From: Candidatus Brocadiia bacterium
GTDB taxonomy: Bacteria > Planctomycetota > PUPC01 > DSUN01
Assembly (NCBI GenBank): GCA_016782825.1
Contig: JADHXT010000172.1
Coordinates: 1 to 7,271, forward strand
DNA: 7,271 nt
Direction of reading: 5' to 3'
Part shown: piece after piece, positions 5,485 through 7,271 of the stretch
How the letters are laid out: the number at the start of each line of letters is the position of its first letter
How positions within the stretch are numbered: position 1 is the stretch's first letter
The notes under the pieces: model-generated
The model's database searches: none
Told to the model about the DNA's origin: nothing
What the model saw: only the letters and a program-made list of their open reading frames with translations
Program-made: the position numbers and the translations under genes

Positions 5485-5566
5485 CCCGCCACGCCCGCGC
5501 CGTGGGAGAAGCCTGGCCACGCGCGAGACGCAGCCCACATCGCAGATGTTCAGGGAACAGAATGAC

Positions 5567-5595
5567 TTGAACGCATGGCCCTCTCCTGGTATACT
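5567..5595 (+). promoter_or_regulatory. Sigma70-type promoter of rpmB
   Basis: TTGAAC (5567-5572), a 17-bp spacer and TATACT (5590-5595) form the best promoter in the window, as expected for a ribosomal protein gene. The transcript start is predicted near 5602, giving a leader of about 33 bases. An in-frame ATG at 5575 lies inside the promoter and cannot be the start. Confidence 0.8.
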
Positions 5596-5634
5596 TCGGA
5601 TTCTATCCTCAACCACCCAGGAGACTGGAATACC

Positions 5635-5865
5635 ATGCCCCGAGTTTGCGAAGTGTGCGGGAAGGGAACGACCTTCGGACGAAGCATCTCCCGCCGAGGC
5701 CGCGCCAAGAGCAAGGGCGGCATCGGCAAGAAGACCACCGGGATCACCAAGCGCACCTTCAAGCCCAACATCCAGAGGGTGCGGGTGCTCGAGAACGGCG
5801 GCGTGCGCCGCAAGAAGGTCTGCGCAGCCTGCATCCGCTCCGGCGCCATCCGCAAAGCGCCGTAG
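5635..5865 (+). CDS. rpmB: 50S ribosomal protein L28
   Basis: A component of the large ribosomal subunit, 76 residues and very basic. It begins MPRVCEVCGKGTTFGRSISR and has the L28 core KTTGITKRTFKPNIQRVRV (33-51). Cys5 and Cys8 (CEVC) and Cys63 and Cys66 (CAAC) form the two CxxC knuckles of the zinc-binding type of L28; many bacteria carry a cysteine-free version. AGGAGA (5619-5624) precedes the ATG at 5635, and the promoter at 5567-5595 fixes this start. It stands alone, without the rpmG (L33) partner common elsewhere, and is flanked on both sides by related GGAT/ATCC elements. Confidence 0.95.
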   Translation: MPRVCEVCGKGTTFGRSISRRGRAKSKGGIGKKTTGITKRTFKPNIQRVRVLENGGVRRKKVCAACIRSGAIRKAP

Positions 5866-5877
5866 GAGAGGAAAGAC

Positions 5878-6004
5878 TGGATGGGTGGATGGCTGGATGA
5901 ATGGTAAGACAAGAGAAGCGTCGCTGAGCCACCCTCGCACGAGCGACGCGCCGAAGCTTGTCTGCTCTTCCACCCATCCACCCCTCCACCCCTCCATCCA
6001 TCCA
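5878..6004. repeat. GGAT/ATCC inverted-repeat element B with nested stems
   Basis: It starts 13 bases after the rpmB stop and ends 34 bases before the moxR start, filling most of that gap. TGGATGGGTGG (5878-5888) pairs with its complement at 5970-5980. Inside this, AGACAAG (5907-5913) pairs with CTTGTCT (5957-5963), and GCGTCGCT (5918-5925) pairs with AGCGACGC (5942-5949), leaving a 16-base apical loop. The right arm continues as CCACCCCT and CCATCC repeats to 6004. Three coaxial perfect stems suggest selection for folding or a miniature inverted-repeat element. It could attenuate read-through from rpmB into moxR. Confidence 0.75.
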
Positions 6005-6037
6005 ATCTTCTAGTCCTCCTTCCTGGGAGACCGCACC

Positions 6038-7072
<1,035 letters not shown>

Positions 7073-7078
7073 CCCGCA

Positions 7079-7103
7079 TTTCTCACCAACTGCTGGTGAG
7101 AAA
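7079..7103 (+). terminator. Stem-loop downstream of moxR, possible terminator
   Basis: TTTCTCACCA (7079-7088) and TGGTGAGAAA (7094-7103) are a perfect 10-bp stem with loop ACTGC, six bases after the moxR stop. No T-run follows, so intrinsic termination is uncertain. It may stabilise the 3' end or mark the repeat that follows. Confidence 0.4.
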
Positions 7104-7109
7104 CGCAGA

Positions 7110-7271
7110 AAGCACCAAATGACAAGCACCAGACCCCAAACAAAACCCAAATCCCAAGAACCAATGCTCCAAACGAAGAGCGCGCCCTGCGCGCGATACG
7201 GCCTCTTTCTTCTATTTGGTCATTGAGCTTTGGTGCTTGGGTATTGTCTGAGATTTGGTGCTTGGGGTTTG
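7110..7271. repeat. Degenerate CCCAAA/TTTGGG inverted repeat around a GC hairpin, runs off window
   Basis: The left arm (about 7110-7173) is an irregular chain of CACCAAA, CCCAAA and CCCAAG units. The right arm (7214-7271) is the same kind of chain inverted: TTTGGT, GCTTGGG, GGGGTTTG. CCCAAGAACCAATGCTC (7153-7169) matches the complement of 7225-7241 at 15 of 17 positions. At the centre GCGCGC (7180-7185) pairs with GCGCGC (7189-7194) around CCT. The composition is far more AT-rich and strand-asymmetric than the genes, and no coding frame is credible. It appears to be an intergenic repeat element whose right end lies beyond the window. Confidence 0.6.

Noticed and set aside
5600..5605. Minus-strand -10 element (TAGAAT) within the rpmB leader
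   Set aside because: The same GATAGAATCC block as the ppk2 -10 region occurs here inverted, but no -35-like hexamer lies 16-18 bases upstream.
5380..6004. CRISPR array
   Set aside because: Tetramer tracts and inverted arms, not regularly spaced identical direct repeats with unique spacers; no cas genes.
5402..6013. Plus- and minus-strand frames giving MDGW-type and HPSIHP-type repeats over 5371-6013
   Set aside because: They are translations of the GGAT/ATCC tracts and out-of-frame L28, not proteins.

Overview
The window is uniformly GC-rich, densely coded bacterial DNA with the gene style of a large, free-living Gram-negative. The short four-cysteine L28, the MoxR ATPase, the CHAD protein and the CCCAAA-type intergenic repeats would suit Planctomycetota or a relative. 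That assignment is inference from general resemblance, because no rRNA or phylogenetic marker is present beyond L28.

Left part (1-3615), a likely polyphosphate module. Two genes run leftward: a CHAD protein whose N-terminal half resembles the C-terminal HD-type domain of exopolyphosphatase Ppx/GppA (1029-2588), then 29 bases later a ROK-family sugar kinase (1-999, cut by the window edge). Divergent from them is a class III-like PPK2 polyphosphate:nucleotide phosphotransferase (2806-3615). The shared control region has a good sigma70-type promoter for each direction, both with 17-bp spacers. Between them lie three 7-bp direct repeats at exact 11-bp intervals, the geometry of a PhoB/PhoP (Pho box) site. 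Phosphate-responsive control of polyphosphate binding, polyphosphate use and sugar phosphorylation is a testable reading.

Middle (3616-4565), 950 bases without a supportable gene. It is crowded with short palindromes. Two of them, at the left end and near the right end, are inverted copies of one REP-like 26-bp palindrome and differ by a compensatory base-pair swap in the stem.

Right part (4566-7271), three rightward genes: a YfcE/MJ0936-like metallophosphoesterase (4566-5297), ribosomal protein L28 (rpmB, 5635-5865) with its own strong promoter, and a MoxR-family AAA+ ATPase (6038-7072). L28 is bracketed by two related elements (5380-5484 and 5878-6004) built from GGAT-rich left arms and ATCC-rich right arms that form long stems. 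Their right ends align over 25 bases with only five differences, all transitions, so they look like diverged copies of one small repeat family. After moxR come a perfect 10-bp stem-loop and a long degenerate CCCAAA/TTTGGG inverted repeat that runs off the window.

The strongest leads are the Pho-box-like repeats in the polyphosphate divergon, the Ppx-HD/CHAD fusion, and the paired GGAT/ATCC elements around rpmB. No CRISPR array, tRNA, rRNA, transposase or defence system was seen.
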